Shown: positions 25,301 to 39,721, numbered from the stretch's first letter. The stretch is DNA of 64,000 nucleotides from Larimichthys crocea (GCF_000972845.2 NC_040016.1:8142701-8206700); one strand, 5' to 3'. Translations and numbers: made by a program. The notes: a model not told the origin generated them from the sequence alone.

Positions 25301-28300
25301 ATTTCATAGACTTTAATCGTCCTTCTGTGAGATTTTGGATCCATTAAATTCTGTGTTATAAACTGCATTTCTCAGTCATTTCATCAGTCAAATCTAACCA
25401 GTACCAGCTGCAACCACAGAGGATTTCTCTGCAGTCATTCAGCACAAAGACAAGACTAGGCTGAAATCTGGTATATGTCTAGACTGTGTATGGTCATGTG
25501 GTTGCATCTTTAATGAGAGTTCATAGATATTAAATATTCATCTTCAGTTTTCTGTAGTGTTCTGACATGATTAAGCTACGTTTCAGCCCAAAAGTGTTAT
25601 AAATGTAGCAGCAAGAACCATACTTTCTACTCATCTTGAAATGTTTGATTTGAAAGAGACCCCACTCCAATTATTTATAAATCAATTATTAACTCCCCTG
25701 CTCTTTCATTTCTTTCTATCTGCAGGATGTCTCTGACTTACTGTTGAGTGTTTTGTCAGTGCGATTGTTATTTTGAGTACTTTAACAGTACGCTCTCCCT
25801 CATGCCTCCCGGCACACAGAGAGCTGTTTTCTGTCTCTGTCTTCTCTCCATGTTGGACTGTTACAGTGTTTAACCAGTGTCAGCCTCTCACAGCAGTCAG
25901 TTTTATGTTGTTTTCCAGTTTCATTCCCCTGTGATGAATATTAGGTATTGTACTGTCTGTCATATGCCATCTGTGCGTGTGTGATGTAATGCGATGCGAC
26001 AGTGCACTGTGATGCACTGGAGAGGTATGGAGCAGTTATTGATTTCACATGTGAAAATAAGTGTTTGTTTGTGCTTGTGGGTACCGGACGGACCCAGCGG
26101 GGCGTGGACCACATCCTACTGTGGGGTACGCACGGTAACTCCAGGATTCTTTGAGCATTGTGCAACTCTCTGTTGTTTTGGGGAGCCGATAGTCTCTAAG
26201 ATGGGGCTCGTGTAGTACGTAGGAGCATAGGCTAAAAGTTCTGCACAAGAGAGGGATGAACACACTAGTCATAGTCTCAGAGGGTTGTGCCTATATTTGA
26301 ATCTGGAATAGTATATGTATTTATATGTATGTTCAAAAGTACTTTCATGGGGTGGTTGGTAGTGTAGTGGGTTGTGCAGGCACCCTGTGTATAGAGGCTA
26401 CAGTCCTCGCTGCAGTCAGCCCAGGTTCGAATCCCACATCGGACGGCCCCTTACTGTGTGTCATTCCCCCTCTCTCTGCCCCCTGCTTCATGTCTCTCTT
26501 CAACTGTCCTGTCCATTAAAGGCATAAAAAGCCCAAAAAATATACTTAAAAAAAACTTTCATATATCTAATGTGCAGTCATAAAAAGACAACAAAAAAGT
26601 GCCTCAGCTACATTAAAAAAAATTGTTCCAATATTTTGGGAAATTTATTTTCTTGGCAAGAGTTAAGTATGAAGCTTGATACCACTTTTGTACCTGTCTG
26701 GTAAACGTAAAGCTACAGCCAATAGATGGTAAGTGTAAAAACGATGTTGTATTTTTGGAGTCTAACAATTTCCTCGTTCCAGTTTATGCTAAGCTATGCT
26801 AACATAGAGCTTCATTTGATAGACAGCCATGATAGCATCAATCTTCTGACTGAAGAAGCAGAATTTTAAACTATTCCTTTAATTAGCTCAATCTAGCCAG
26901 TACCACCTGAAATTCATTTTAAGACAAAGACTATAGCTGGGACTGAGGTATAGCCTGAAAACTTCAAACGTTTAGCGTGTCCGGGTCACCTGTGGGATGT
27001 AGTACTGTGCAGCCTGTGGAGAATGGAAAGGCATGGGTGCCATGGTCATCATGATTGGTTGGTTAGTGGGGTAGACAGCCGCTGTGGGAGTCTGTGATCC
27101 AGGCCGTATGGAGGGTGTGTTTGTAGGGATGGTGGGCCTCGCAGTCTGCATCTGAGTCCTCTGGAAAAACTGAAAGCAACGTGTGAGAGAAACAACAAAA
27201 GACACTTAGTACAACCCCAGAGGCAGCTGTCTTATTTCAGCGTGTTGCCGTGTCTTCATCGGAAATACTAACAAGTACTTCTTCAGCATTTGGCCTGCAC
27301 TTTCCTCACAGTGAGACAGCATTGGGTTTTTAATCAGCATTTTAAAAAACATCTCTGAACTCACATCACTGCTGCAGACCACACACACCAATACATTAAA
27401 ACTACTCTGAGGGATGGAAGGTAGACACACAGACACTTTTACACGCCTGTTAAACAGCTCTATAATCAACCTATAAACCCCACGAATTGATTCACTAAAC
27501 ATTTTTAACGACTGGATTGTTTGTAACCGGTGAGCAATATTATGAATCAGACCGATGACACTGGCAAATTAGCGAGCAGCACTCACTCTATTGACACATT
27601 GATCCTAAAGAATTCCTCCTACAATCATCTAATCAACCAAATAAAAGCTTTAAAAGTGCAATTTAGTCAGTCAAATTTAGCAAAAGAAGGCCATGGCATA
27701 TAACCACTACAGTGTGCTACAGAGTGAGAGTGAATGGTCTCAACTGTTCCGTTCACAACTTGTCCTGTGCTCATCATCATCATCATCATCTTCTTCTTCA
27801 CAAGGTTCCAATTACGAAAGTGGAGGAAGGCAGACATCAAAAGGACTGAAGTGGTGGATAAAACAGATTTAGAAAGGTTTCACCGGCTGAATGGAGTCTG
27901 GATGCAAAACTTTTGTGCTGTTGTCAAGGGAGCTTTGTGGTACCTTGACTAAAACGCCTTTAAAAAACTTGCCAGAGTACACTTGTATTAAACATTTTGT
28001 TTAGTCACACAACACTTTGTTTAATTCTTGTTTGTTTTGTGTGTCTAATTCAAGTTGCTTTCCATTCATAAAACCTGTGACCAATCAGTTACGAGACTTC
28101 CAATGAAACCTGATACCACTTGCAACCCAGACAAACAGATGCGGAATGAGAGCGAGAAGATTTAAGGTTCGTCACAAAGACGTCACACATCTGAACACTG
28201 GTGGTTTATGGTACTGTTTTTGCCTGGGGGGGTCATTGGGTTTTTTGAAATTCGGTTGACATTATATTATTGTAATAAATGTAATCATTATTAATAGATG

Positions 28301-30978
28301 GAGGATCTCTGTGAGATGATTGTTACTTAAGACATGTTCCTACAGTTGGATTAGCAACAACGTTGGAGAGCTTTTCAAAAAGCAAAACAGACGTTGCTGG
28401 CAAAGACGGGCATAATTCACTGTTTCCTTCAGAAAACTTGAAAGGGATTAGCCAAAGTGTACATTTTATTCTTTTTAGATATATTTTTCTTAATTGGCCC
28501 ATCTGTCTGCGCTGTGAAAAGCTGCACCAGAATCCAGCTGTAGAGAATGAAAAAGCTCTTGGACTGCTGAATGGCTTCAAATACCTCTTTTTGTGCCTGA
28601 GCAGCTTGGCCAACCTTGCAGCTGTACTGAATGTGTGACACACCGCATGGCTCTCTTCATCAGGCAGCAATATGGGCCTTTTCTTGTGCATCGCAGAGCA
28701 CACAGAACTCGGAAACTATACTCGTAGTGACTGTGGCGACAATGACTTCTATAGAGCACGTCACCATCAGTTTAAGTTTAATATTGGACGGGGCTTTGTG
28801 TTTGGACGGGGCCTGAAGAAAGACCACTACCAACAGCTGTGACCGACTTCCAAACAACTCAGGCTCAAGCTGGGAATACCCAACCACAGTCACAGTGTGC
28901 TGCAGCGAAGGAGAGCAGAATAAACAATGCTGTAAAACCGTCTAAAAATACCCGGGAGGGAAATCACCTTTAACATAATAAATCAGGTTCAATGGCTTTA
29001 TTTTGAATGGGCCTGTGGAAATCTGGAAACGACCAGGAAACTGTTCATTACCAGCTACCCGACAGACAGTCGCAGTTTAATGGCTGGCAAAGCCGGAAAT
29101 ATGATTCAACAGACAAAACAAATTTTCAACAGTGTCAACAAAAAAAGATGCTTTGTAACCAGTCAGTGAAAGAATAACTGTGCTCTCCAACAACACTGAA
29201 ACAGGAAACTACAAAATAATTTCAAAGATTACATATTTCCAACAGGTAACAGACACTTTATCACATGGACATGAAATGAACTTAAAAAAAGGAGAGACTA
29301 CTTTTAGGGATTATCTTTCATTCCGCATGCTGTTCATTATAAACTGTGCAAGCTAATTAAAGATGAGTAATGAATGAAGCAAACATGAACTGAAAAGTCC
29401 AGTAATATTCTTCTATGGAGATAAAAAAAAAAAAAGACAGGACATAGGGGTAAAACAATGACAGAAGACCTCTCTACTGAGCATACACTGTAGTGAAGAT
29501 GAGTTGCAGGGTTAAAGGTTAGGAGGGATGGGATCATTTTATGGTGATCCCCCCCATCATGCCATGCAGGTCTGCAGAGACTTTGGACACAGAGGTAAAT
29601 GTTACCTGGATGGGCCTGAATCCTCCCTTGAGTATTGAAAGCAGGAAAGAGAGAAAAGCCAATGGGAAACTGTACTGGTGAGACTGAAGCCTCAATACAA
29701 AAAAAAAAAAAACAAGCAGGCAATCATTCACCCACACACACACCCATCAAGACAGGAAACTACCCAATTATTTCCATCTACCTGACACAGTGCCTTTTCT
29801 GTGATCGGCTAAAATAACTCCAAAAATCAAAAATAACCTGCTGGTTCTGGTTTATCATTGAGTGAGGGGAGAGAGGAGGGGGTGGGGGGTGCAGCGGAAA
29901 AAGCTGAAAAGTCAAAATGTCCGCATCAGCATCTGACTTGTGGCACAAGATACCCACATACACATGAGCCTCTGTCACACACACACACTTCACTTCGGGG
30001 GCATTTCCTTTCTCAAATTGTGCAGCCGGAGCCTGTGTGCCAGTCTTCCGCTTGCTTTGCCAATTTGGCGTTTTCCGGCCCCAATGGGACCTGACTGTCA
30101 CCTGTGACAATGACTCAGCCACGGTTGATGATGTTCAGGGCTGCACTGGGGCGGGTTATGGACAGCCTTATGTTTTGGAGCTGAGAAATGTCACTTCACT
30201 GGCTCGTAAGTGATGAAATAAATTTTTGTTGTTTTTTGTTAATAAAACAGACAAAAAAAAAAAAAATTACTTTCGTGTCCTTGATCTGATGTAAGTTTGT
30301 AAGTCAGTAACTTTCGTGTCCTTGATCTGATGTAAGTTTGTAAGTCAGTAAGTTGAAGTTGCCTTAGTCTTTTCTATATTTACTCGAGCATCGTGGTGCA
30401 ATGTAAATAAAGTGAAAGTTTGACCTCAAATACTGTCAAAGTAACCCAGTTCTATATATGAAACTAGGTCAACACCACACCCCATACGTTGCATATTAAG
30501 GTGGAAATGTTGACAGAAATGTACAACATATTAAATCCGCCGTTTGAAGGATCCAAGAGGAAACACTCAAGGATAAACCTTCGATTAATAGAGTTACTTA
30601 CACAGCTCTCTGGAGGAAACAACAACAGTTGTTTGTTTTAATGGTAACTGTAATTTCCACTGGTACTGACCTTTTGGATAAAAAGCTGTGTTTGAAATGA
30701 GTCGGTCACTGAAGTGGAGGGGGGGGGGGAAACAAAACAAAATAATGATGAGCCTTGTTTGGAGACAGACTTACATTTTGGCCAAATGAATTAATTTTCT
30801 GATCTCTATGTACCCTTTACTGTGCATTGAGTGCGTTTCATGGGGACAATGGCTGTTTTCTCCATTGGTATAAAAGACCACTGTTCGGCTTGATCTGCTT
30901 TCCAACTCCACTTCCGTGGTGGCACAAGAGATCCCAGCGCCAGTTTGTGACAGCCAGAGCATGCACTTGTGTGTGTAT

Positions 30979-31025
<47 letters not shown>

Positions 31026-33052
31026 CAAACCCTCCCGACTTTGACACCATACTATTAATAGTCTCCTAAAAATTTGTCCACACAGAATCATCCAGAAGGT
31101 GAGAATGTTGCACAAGGTGCATGTAGGGGGACCTGGGGTGTGAATAACAAATCAATCTTAAAAGTGGACAGCTGCATGAATCATTACAGCGCGAACCAAG
31201 AAGCACAAACCAAACAGGAAGTCATGTGGACGAAATGTCAACACCTAGCCCTGTCTAAGACTCTTAGCATCCACAAGCTAATACACAAACAGTGTCATAA
31301 ATGCTGCACAGCCAGACACGAACACATTATCATGCCCTTCATAATCTAATGACATTGGTGTCAACTGCCTAACAGAATGTAATCTACACAAGTGTAAGCC
31401 ATGAGCTCTGTCCTTCACTACAGCCACTCAACACTTTGTCTTGTTTCACCCTATAAATGTATGATTACCGCTTGATTAATAGACATATTCAAAAAGCAAT
31501 GAGAAGTAATCAGCATCTTAAGAATAATTCTTACAGTCCCTGTGGAATCTGGCTTATAGATGTACTTGTGAAGAAATCTAGACCATGCCGTTTCCACCCA
31601 AAAAAACCCCAATAAAAACAGCCAATTTGATTGCAATACCTTGGTGTAATTACTGGAAACAAATGAGACCGTGGTCTCATGAGGGTGTTGTCACTGCAAA
31701 AAGTCTGACAGACTGAGCTGTGCAAGCACCAAAATAACCACGTCCCTATTTCTGTTTCTTGGTGTAAAGTTATCTGCAATACAGCAAAATATCCTTTAAG
31801 ACTCGTTTGATTCCATATGTCTCTACTATGCTGAGGCCAACAATACAAGGGCTCTAAAAATAAAGGAATAAAAACACCCAATATCAAAACAGTTATCATA
31901 AAGTGATAAGTTGGGAGTCAGCCCTTATGTCCTGTTTGATAAGCAAACATTATAAGTTACTTATTTCCCACTTTTAATTTAGATTCTCCTTATTTTTCAC
32001 CCAGAAATATACACTAGTTACTTTGTCTTTGGCTAAATGTGATGAAGAACATGATACTGTCGTTAGAAATGTCCAAACAGAAAACTGTAACGGAGGCTGG
32101 GAGAATCACGTTCATTAGGATACATCCTGTGTGAAAAAAGTTCCTTGTTCCGCTCAGAGCTCAAGCCCGCATCACCCGGGAGCTTCATTGAAGCTGATAA
32201 ACACTAATAAAAACAAATTCAATTCTTGGAATGAACAGAGATCAATCTCGCCTTAAAAATCAACATGAATAGTGCAGGGACACACCCGTCAGAGCAGCTC
32301 TCTGCACCTGGCTGGATATCTTGATTAAATAGCAGCACGCTCAGAAAAAAAAAATCTCCATAACTACGTCCAAGATACGAAGGCCTTTTTTTTTTTTTTA
32401 ATAAATAAAAGGGAGAGCAGACAGCTCCCCACAAACAGGCCTTTGCCAGCAGGTACCAGCAAACTGCTTTGATGATGATGATGCGAGAGAGGGAGCAGGA
32501 GAGGCGTTCAGCGGGGGTAAATTACCTGATGGTGGGTTGGTCGTGGGCCCGTAGCAAACTGGTGGGGGAGGGAGGAGAGGTCCAGCAAGGAGATTTGAAG
32601 CAGTGATGGCAAAGCAGGGGAGAGGAGGGAGGAAGGTAGGGAGGGGGGGAGAAGAAAGAGCATAAGAGAGACACAGAGATAAGATGAGCGATGAAGGCAG
32701 ATGCTTTAAGAATACAGTACAAAACACAGAGGAACAGAGCTTTAAAAAGACACGTGGCAGCATGATGCAGCTCTCAGATCCAGGGTCAAGGTGTATGTTT
32801 GCAGAGAGGTATGTTGCTGCATCATACAATGTAGATATTATGATGCCAAATTGATAAATACACAAAATAATATGATTTGTAGTGGATTTAAAACACTTCA
32901 CACACTGACCGAGGTCTGGTTAGCCCTGCTCTGCTGATGGGGGGGGCTAGGCAGGAGCCAGACGAGATTAATAAATAATGCTTACTAGGTGTACAAGTAC
33001 AGAGAATGCTGGCAAAGTAAATACAATATTTTGAATTTTTGTACTAGGCTTG

Positions 33053-33089
<37 letters not shown>

Positions 33090-36000
33090 TGTTGGCTATC
33101 TTTAAATGGATTTCCTTAGGCTGCATCGAATAAACGCTACCAGAGTGCAGCTTGACTTCACACAGAGATATTTTAATCTAAGAAAGATAACAACAACAAA
33201 GACGCAGGGAACAACCTTTTAACCTTTACGTTGCACTTCTAAACTCTAGGCGGGGGATAACAAAGCTCCAGAGATACAGTACAACCGACCATAACAAGCC
33301 TATAAAGGAGCCCTCGTTAAAACCCACGTCAGAATGCCTCCCTGCCATGAGCCATGATTGAGATCATTCAACATTTCTTCACATCCTTCCATCGCTGACT
33401 CGATCAAACTTTCACAGTAAAGAACAAACAGTTTGTGTACTCGTAAGGAAGCTGTGCTGGAAATCTAAAGAAACTCACCGGGCGACTTTGTGGCTGTGCA
33501 TTCATTGGCTGTGTCTGGGGAGAATACACTAGAGGGGCAGAACCAGCATTTTGTCCAGGGTTGTACGGAGACTGTGAAAACAGGGAAAAAAGGGAAGAGA
33601 AAGAGAAAGGAGAGGTTTCATTACGTACACACCAGGAACTGTGCAGCAATCAGTCACTAGTCATTTCATTAAGGTGTTTCAGAGACCAAGTGGAACCTTA
33701 ACAATACACCAGACATCATGACATTACCTTACTTTGGATGTTGCTGGGAGAAAATGTTTTCGATTGGGGTTTAAGTACTGCGCAAAGATAATTGGTACCC
33801 TCAAGGCCTGAAAATCCTGCATTCCTTTATTCCTCATCTAGTGTGCAGTGGAGCTAGGCAGCAGTGGGTTTTAAGCAGATCTGCTTACTCTTCTTCAAAC
33901 TGCTGCCGGTGTGCTTGCGATAATTTAAGTTCGAACTGGCAAACCATCTATAGACGGCTGGTGAGAGACTGGAGCTGCTTTAGGGTGAGGCAGGGGCCAT
34001 GGGGCTATAACGGTAAAGAGGAACAACGAGATTCCTCGGATGCACAGTCGCATACTTCCAGAGAAGCTGAGTCATGCTTGTCAGAGAGAGAGAGAGAGAG
34101 AGGATGCCAGCATCACAGCAGCAGCGTCACAGTCTGACAGTGAATGTCTTAATGATTAAGCTATTATATTACATAGATGTATTTAGTGTGTGACTGTATT
34201 TAGTCAGGCTTATTCTTGATAAACAAGAGGATGAAATGCCGCCTTAACTGAGTGATTTGTTCTTCCCATCATGCTCGGCCGTGACTGTTTTCTGTTGTGT
34301 TCTGGTGTCTGTGGTGAATTTTTTTCCATTGCCTCAAATTTCTACCATCATAATTGATTAAATAATCTTGCCTAATTCCAATCCAGTCATTGTGCTCCTG
34401 ACCTTAACCCTGCTAGTACACAGGATTTTACACCCACAACACTCTTTAACGAATTCCCAGTCCTGATTATTTCACACTCTGACTTTTAGAGCTTCTACCC
34501 AGAGAGCCATGAATCTTCGTCTGAATATTCAGATGCTTTTGAAATGTTAAAGTAATGATGTTGATGCTTCACAGGGGACTTCTTTCAGCTGCAGGCTCAT
34601 GGATCTGGCTCCAATATGTAATCCGGTGGTTAGTACCGCAACCTCCCAGCAGGAAAATTGTTCTACGAGAATAACCCCGTTTTTTTTTTGTTTTTGTTTT
34701 TTTTAAAACATCATACATTCATCGGAATTTCATTAAAACAACACAACACACATGGCTTATGGCCATATTAGGACAGTAGTGGAAAAAGAATGGACAAACA
34801 GGAAAATAAAACACGTAAAGAGTTGATGAAATGACAAATATTTACAGGTTAGGTGCAGGCGACATGTGTAGAATTTCATACACTGCATAGGTTTTCACTT
34901 TATTATCTCAAAGTTACAAATTTGAGTAATCAAAGTTTACAGTATGTTCTCGGTATGTGCTATTCATTTAAACGTAAAAGCAGAATATATTTGTGAAACG
35001 TCATCATGATGTCATTATATTGACAAATTCTTTGACTTGAACTGTCGCCAAACCGAACAAAAGTCATGAGGAGCAAGTAGACAAATGGACAGATCACAGA
35101 TGCACACGCAGAGAGAGAGAGAGAGAGGATGACGGCGGACACAGTGACAAACTCACCCCTCCGCCTGCCTCCCAGCCCTTAGGGTAGCGATATGGAGAAG
35201 CTGTGGGTACTGATACCTGAGAGAGCGCCGGGGAGTGGGCATGACCGGGCGGGGTGCCCGCCAAGCTTGGGTGTCCCTTTGTGATGTCGTGAGCAGTGAA
35301 AGGAGGGCCAGCAGGCCTGGATACCTGTATCACATAAAACAGTAAGGTTAGACAGACAAACTAAACGAGATATTATGTCACACAGATACACCGATGTGTA
35401 ACAGTCATGGCAGTATTCCACAGGTCAGTCCTCCCTCCTGGTGAGGAATGTAAATTAAGTGCTCAAGCTCTAGGATTAGCCACTGTATGTGTGCAGAGGT
35501 GAAGACCTGTACTGTGCATGGGTTGTTGAAGCCCGCTGGGCCTGGCTAAGACTGGCCTCTTCTGCTATGTGCTGTGCCCAACTATGCTGTGCAAGGATGT
35601 CTAGGCCTCATGTGGCAAAACTGGGTCAAGTAATCATATTACGATCCTGCTCATCTGTGACAGATAGAGCGCACCTGGTACAATAGATACAACTGAGTCA
35701 TGCTAAGCAAGCCAGAGCCGAGATGGGCCAGTGAAGGAGGGTTCAGGGTTCAGGCTGCTGCCAAATGAGCCGCTTCAGGAAAAGATGAGATTTGACTCAG
35801 CTCTTAGCCAGCCTGTGGTGTGGCAGGATGGGCCTTGGCTGCTGCAGCTGTAGCTGTGGGCTGGCACCACTGCAAGTGCTGCTTGTTGCTGCAGCAGACC
35901 TGACACACAAGGGAATGAGATGGGATACTGCAGGAAGAGAGCAGGAGGCAGACGCAGAGACAGCCTGGAAAGCCGGGCTTTCTCTCCGGGGGCCCTTTTT

Positions 36001-39000
36001 TTTCTACACAAACTGCCCATTAAAAAGAGATGAAAAAGCACAACTAACATCCAAATCACATTATATTTAAGTACTACAGGAAATATTCTGCACAACTCCT
36101 ACAGTAACAATCCCTCCTGCATCTCTACATCTCCTCTGTGTGGCCCACTTCCCTCAGATGACCTGGGATAAAGCAACTAATCTAGCTGCTGTTGCCAGGG
36201 GAGGAGCCTGCTCTGCTTCAGGCGACTGACTGATTCTGAGGACATGAGGAATGATGGGATGGGGGAGGGGAGGCTATAGGAGCTTTACATGAGGCAAGGG
36301 AGTGGGGGAGTGGGGGGCACATCCACCGCACAGAACAACTGTTTCATGCCATGGCCATGGTTTATTTCCACCAGTGTCATCACTGTTGCAGGAAAACAGA
36401 GCTAGAAAATCTCAATAAAACCTGCTGTTTCCAGTATTGTTGTGTTACAATGGATAAATAAGCCTGTCTTCAAACGTACAGTGACTTTTCTACCTACTGT
36501 ACGTCTGCATTTCAGAAAGGTTATCATCAGTGTATCGGCTTTATGGTGTCAAATTATCGAGGTTGCATTGCTAAAGTGGGCTGCTATTCTCGTTAAAAGG
36601 CAGAGATTACAAATAAAAGCGCCAAAGGGGTAACACCCAAGGCAATATTTTCCCCACAAGTAGAGTGCCACAATAGTATTTATTTTGTCAGCTCAGTTCA
36701 TTCTGTGCGAGAAAAATCAATAAGTGAAGTGAAAAAGGAAATCGATATTTCCCATCTTCTAATTTATATAGTAAACACTCATTTACAAGATGTGCAACAA
36801 TACACACGGAGCTATCTGCTTACTGCGGTTGATTTGAGTCACTATCAGTGTCACGCAAAGTCTGCAAAGCACATCTAAAAAAAAAATAAATTAAATAAAT
36901 TCTTCTCAGGGGAGAAGCCCAGAATGGCGGAGCAGAGCACAGAGGGTCTGCAAACAGCAGCATTCAATGCAGATCGCTGTGCGGCATAATGGCCGCTTGC
37001 AAAGGTTGTCAGGATGTCAGGCCAAGATCCCTCAGAGGAAGGGAGGATGCCATTTCGGATTTGTTTTTGTCTTTAGGGAGATACTGTAGGTGCGGCTGGT
37101 CACTGAGGACAAGACAATAAAGAGGTGACACATTTCCACAGCAGACCTCATGTGGTCAGGTCACAGCATTATGGCTTAAAAAGCACCCTCTCTTTTAGGT
37201 TGTAAAAAAACAAACAAACAAAAAAAAAAAACAGATGCATGTTTACTGTGCCTATAAAAAGCTACACAACCACTACAGAGGTTTGTTCACACTTTCCAAA
37301 TTTAGTAAAATGTTGAAAAATATATAAACGTATGTAAGGAAGAGTGAGAGCTTTTACAGCCAACATTATCTTGCATGGTACAAAACCAATGTGGCATTTT
37401 TTAACTCGATCCATCACTTGATAGTTTATTATTAGGTACACTTGAAAGAGGAGAAACAAGTGTCCAAAAAAAATCCCCAGAAATGTCTGTGGTGCTCCAG
37501 AGGGGTCACCTCATACGTTGACTTATTTGGGGTGAATTTATTTACGATCAACAGGCTGATGAATCTGATCAGACATCAGTGTGAAGGCCTACATCATGGA
37601 ACGATTATAATGTTCTGCGAGAGGGCTTTTTAATATTTTGTCCACCCTATTTACATCAATGAGGGTGAACACAATATTAGAAACGTCTCTCAGTTCGATG
37701 CAATGCAGTTTAAAACAGGAGCAAAATCAAGAACAGCCTCCAAAAATTACCATAACGCTGAATCGACACCTCTCTGAAACGGATTCAACAAAACTTGAAC
37801 ATTGTAACCTCCGTGTAGGTGGTGTTGCATAAGGCTGGATTCGTTTTAGCCGGGTCTGCCTATTCATCACGTCACAGATGACCAAATGTTTCTGAATCTT
37901 GTGTCTGTGTGTGTGTATTTTCTACACATGCCCTGCAGCCTACAGGTGAATGCATAAGTGAAAGGGGCTGCGTGCAGTGACTCACGCTGTAGACTGCAGC
38001 GACTCCAGGCTGTGTGGGGAAGATTCGGTCGTCCAGTGATGGCTGACCCCGTGGGATTCTAGGAAGGGGTGCGTTAAGGAAAGCGCTAAAACTGCAGGAC
38101 AAAAAAATAAAAAGTTTCATGCTTGATATGAGCGGGACAGCTCATCAGGTAAGACTCCTGTCATGTTTTAGTTCCTGCCATACCACAAAATAAGCATGGT
38201 GAAATCTAAATATTGCTGAACCACTTCCTTCCACTCGGTTTTGATGCAATGCATTTAGCCGGTTCAGATCACCAAAAGGGCTTTCCTCAAACCCCTATGG
38301 CTTGCATAGTTTGATTTTCAGGATCCCCCGACCACTCCACCCCGCCCAAAATGCCCCATCGCTGAGAGTACACTATGTACCTTCACCATTTTGCAAGTGT
38401 TAAAGAGAAAATCTGAAATGGATTTCTGGACCACTTCAGGCGAGGGGACAGACAAGAGCAGAAGATTAGAGAACTGCAGAGGAATATCAGGGGTAGAAAC
38501 TTCATTCAGTATTAATTCTCCTTTCACATGCTCAAGGTGGAGGTCAAATAAAAACCCTCTTAACATAACAACACTTGTAAAAACACCCCGGGCTTTATTT
38601 ATGCTTTGCTCTGTTTGAACAAAAACCAGAACACAAGACGACTTTCTTTCAAGCTCCCAAAACATGTAATAATGAGATTGACTCTGGAGACAACGCTCAG
38701 ATGTTCGGGGAGACAAAAGATGGAATGTGTAACAGCCACATAAAAGGGGGAAGCCCTGTGGTTAGTAACCTGCTCAGGCAGTTGTCTGTGACAAACAGAC
38801 TCACATGGTCACATGGTTTATGGGAAACTGAACGTCTGGCTTTCTTCCTTCTACCCAAAACACGCCTCCCTTCTCCCCATGGGCCAGGTTATACTAGAAA
38901 ATAAGCATTTCATATGACGTGTTGTCTGATCGTGTAAGAAATCAAAATATGTTTACAGTTGTTCGACTCTCTAAACACTCAGAGGGGGGAAGCCGTGATA

Positions 39001-39450
39001 GAGAGGAGATGGAGGATGAGGGCAGGGGTAGAAAATTGTTTAAAAATGGGGTATATATAAATAACAGTCTCTGCTGGGAGACGTTCATTGTGTTGCACTC
39101 AGAGAAGTTCAAACCGAGCAAAAACCATTTCTCCTCTGCACAGCTGACCGGTCACGCCGTGAAGCCGGTGTGAATATCAGATCATCTGTTTGTGAACTGG
39201 TCCAAAGCTACCCGACCGTCCAACAAGCAGCTCTGACGGAGTAAACCGGGCTAAACCCTCTTTCCTTTTACTCTGCTCTTGCCTGCAGGGGCCGTCATCT
39301 CACTTGGCCTCCTGCCAGCACCGCTACTCGTAACCAACAACACGAGAGAGAGAGAGGAGAGGAGAGGAGATGCGGAGCGAGAGATTGAGAGACGAGAGAT
39401 GAGGAGGGAGTGCTGATGAGAGAGAAGATGAGAAGGATGGAGAGAGGCGG

Positions 39451-39493
<43 letters not shown>

Positions 39494-39678
39494 GGAAAGA
39501 AAAGAATTATTTAGAAAAGAAAAAAAGGAAAGAAAAGAGGACTGTGATTCAAAAAGCAGAAGCGCAGCAGGAAGCACTATCTGTTTCATTGTCGGGGAAT
39601 TTGGAAAAACAGCAGGAAGCACTATCTGTTTCATTGTCGGGGAATTTGGAAAAACAACATGCCTACCCCCAAACGTGC

Positions 39679-39721
<43 letters not shown>

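Larger units (their letters stand above)
20061..27377. repeat. right copy of the 7-kb duplication, intact
   Basis: Begins directly after the N gap at a poly(T) run and matches 12,971-20,050. All six eif4g3 exons in it are open and correctly spliced, so it represents the real locus. Confidence 0.93.
29627..32525. other. eif4g3 intron upstream of microexon
   Basis: About 2.9 kb with the 41-bp tandem duplication and the (GT)n run. The last 50 bases before the microexon are pyrimidine-rich and include the TGC motif. Confidence 0.6.

Noticed and set aside
30771..31115. Minus-strand ORF with long THTHTH run
   Set aside because: Product of the (GT)n microsatellite.
34600..34670. Possible degraded tRNA-SINE ('ggtggttagtaccgcaacctcccagcagg')
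   Set aside because: Resembles the head of some fish elements, but no B box or tail follows.
39251..39712. 153-codon minus-strand ORF with Ser/Leu runs
   Set aside because: It is the translation of the purine-rich tract, the duplicated unit and the AC run; low complexity, no protein signal.
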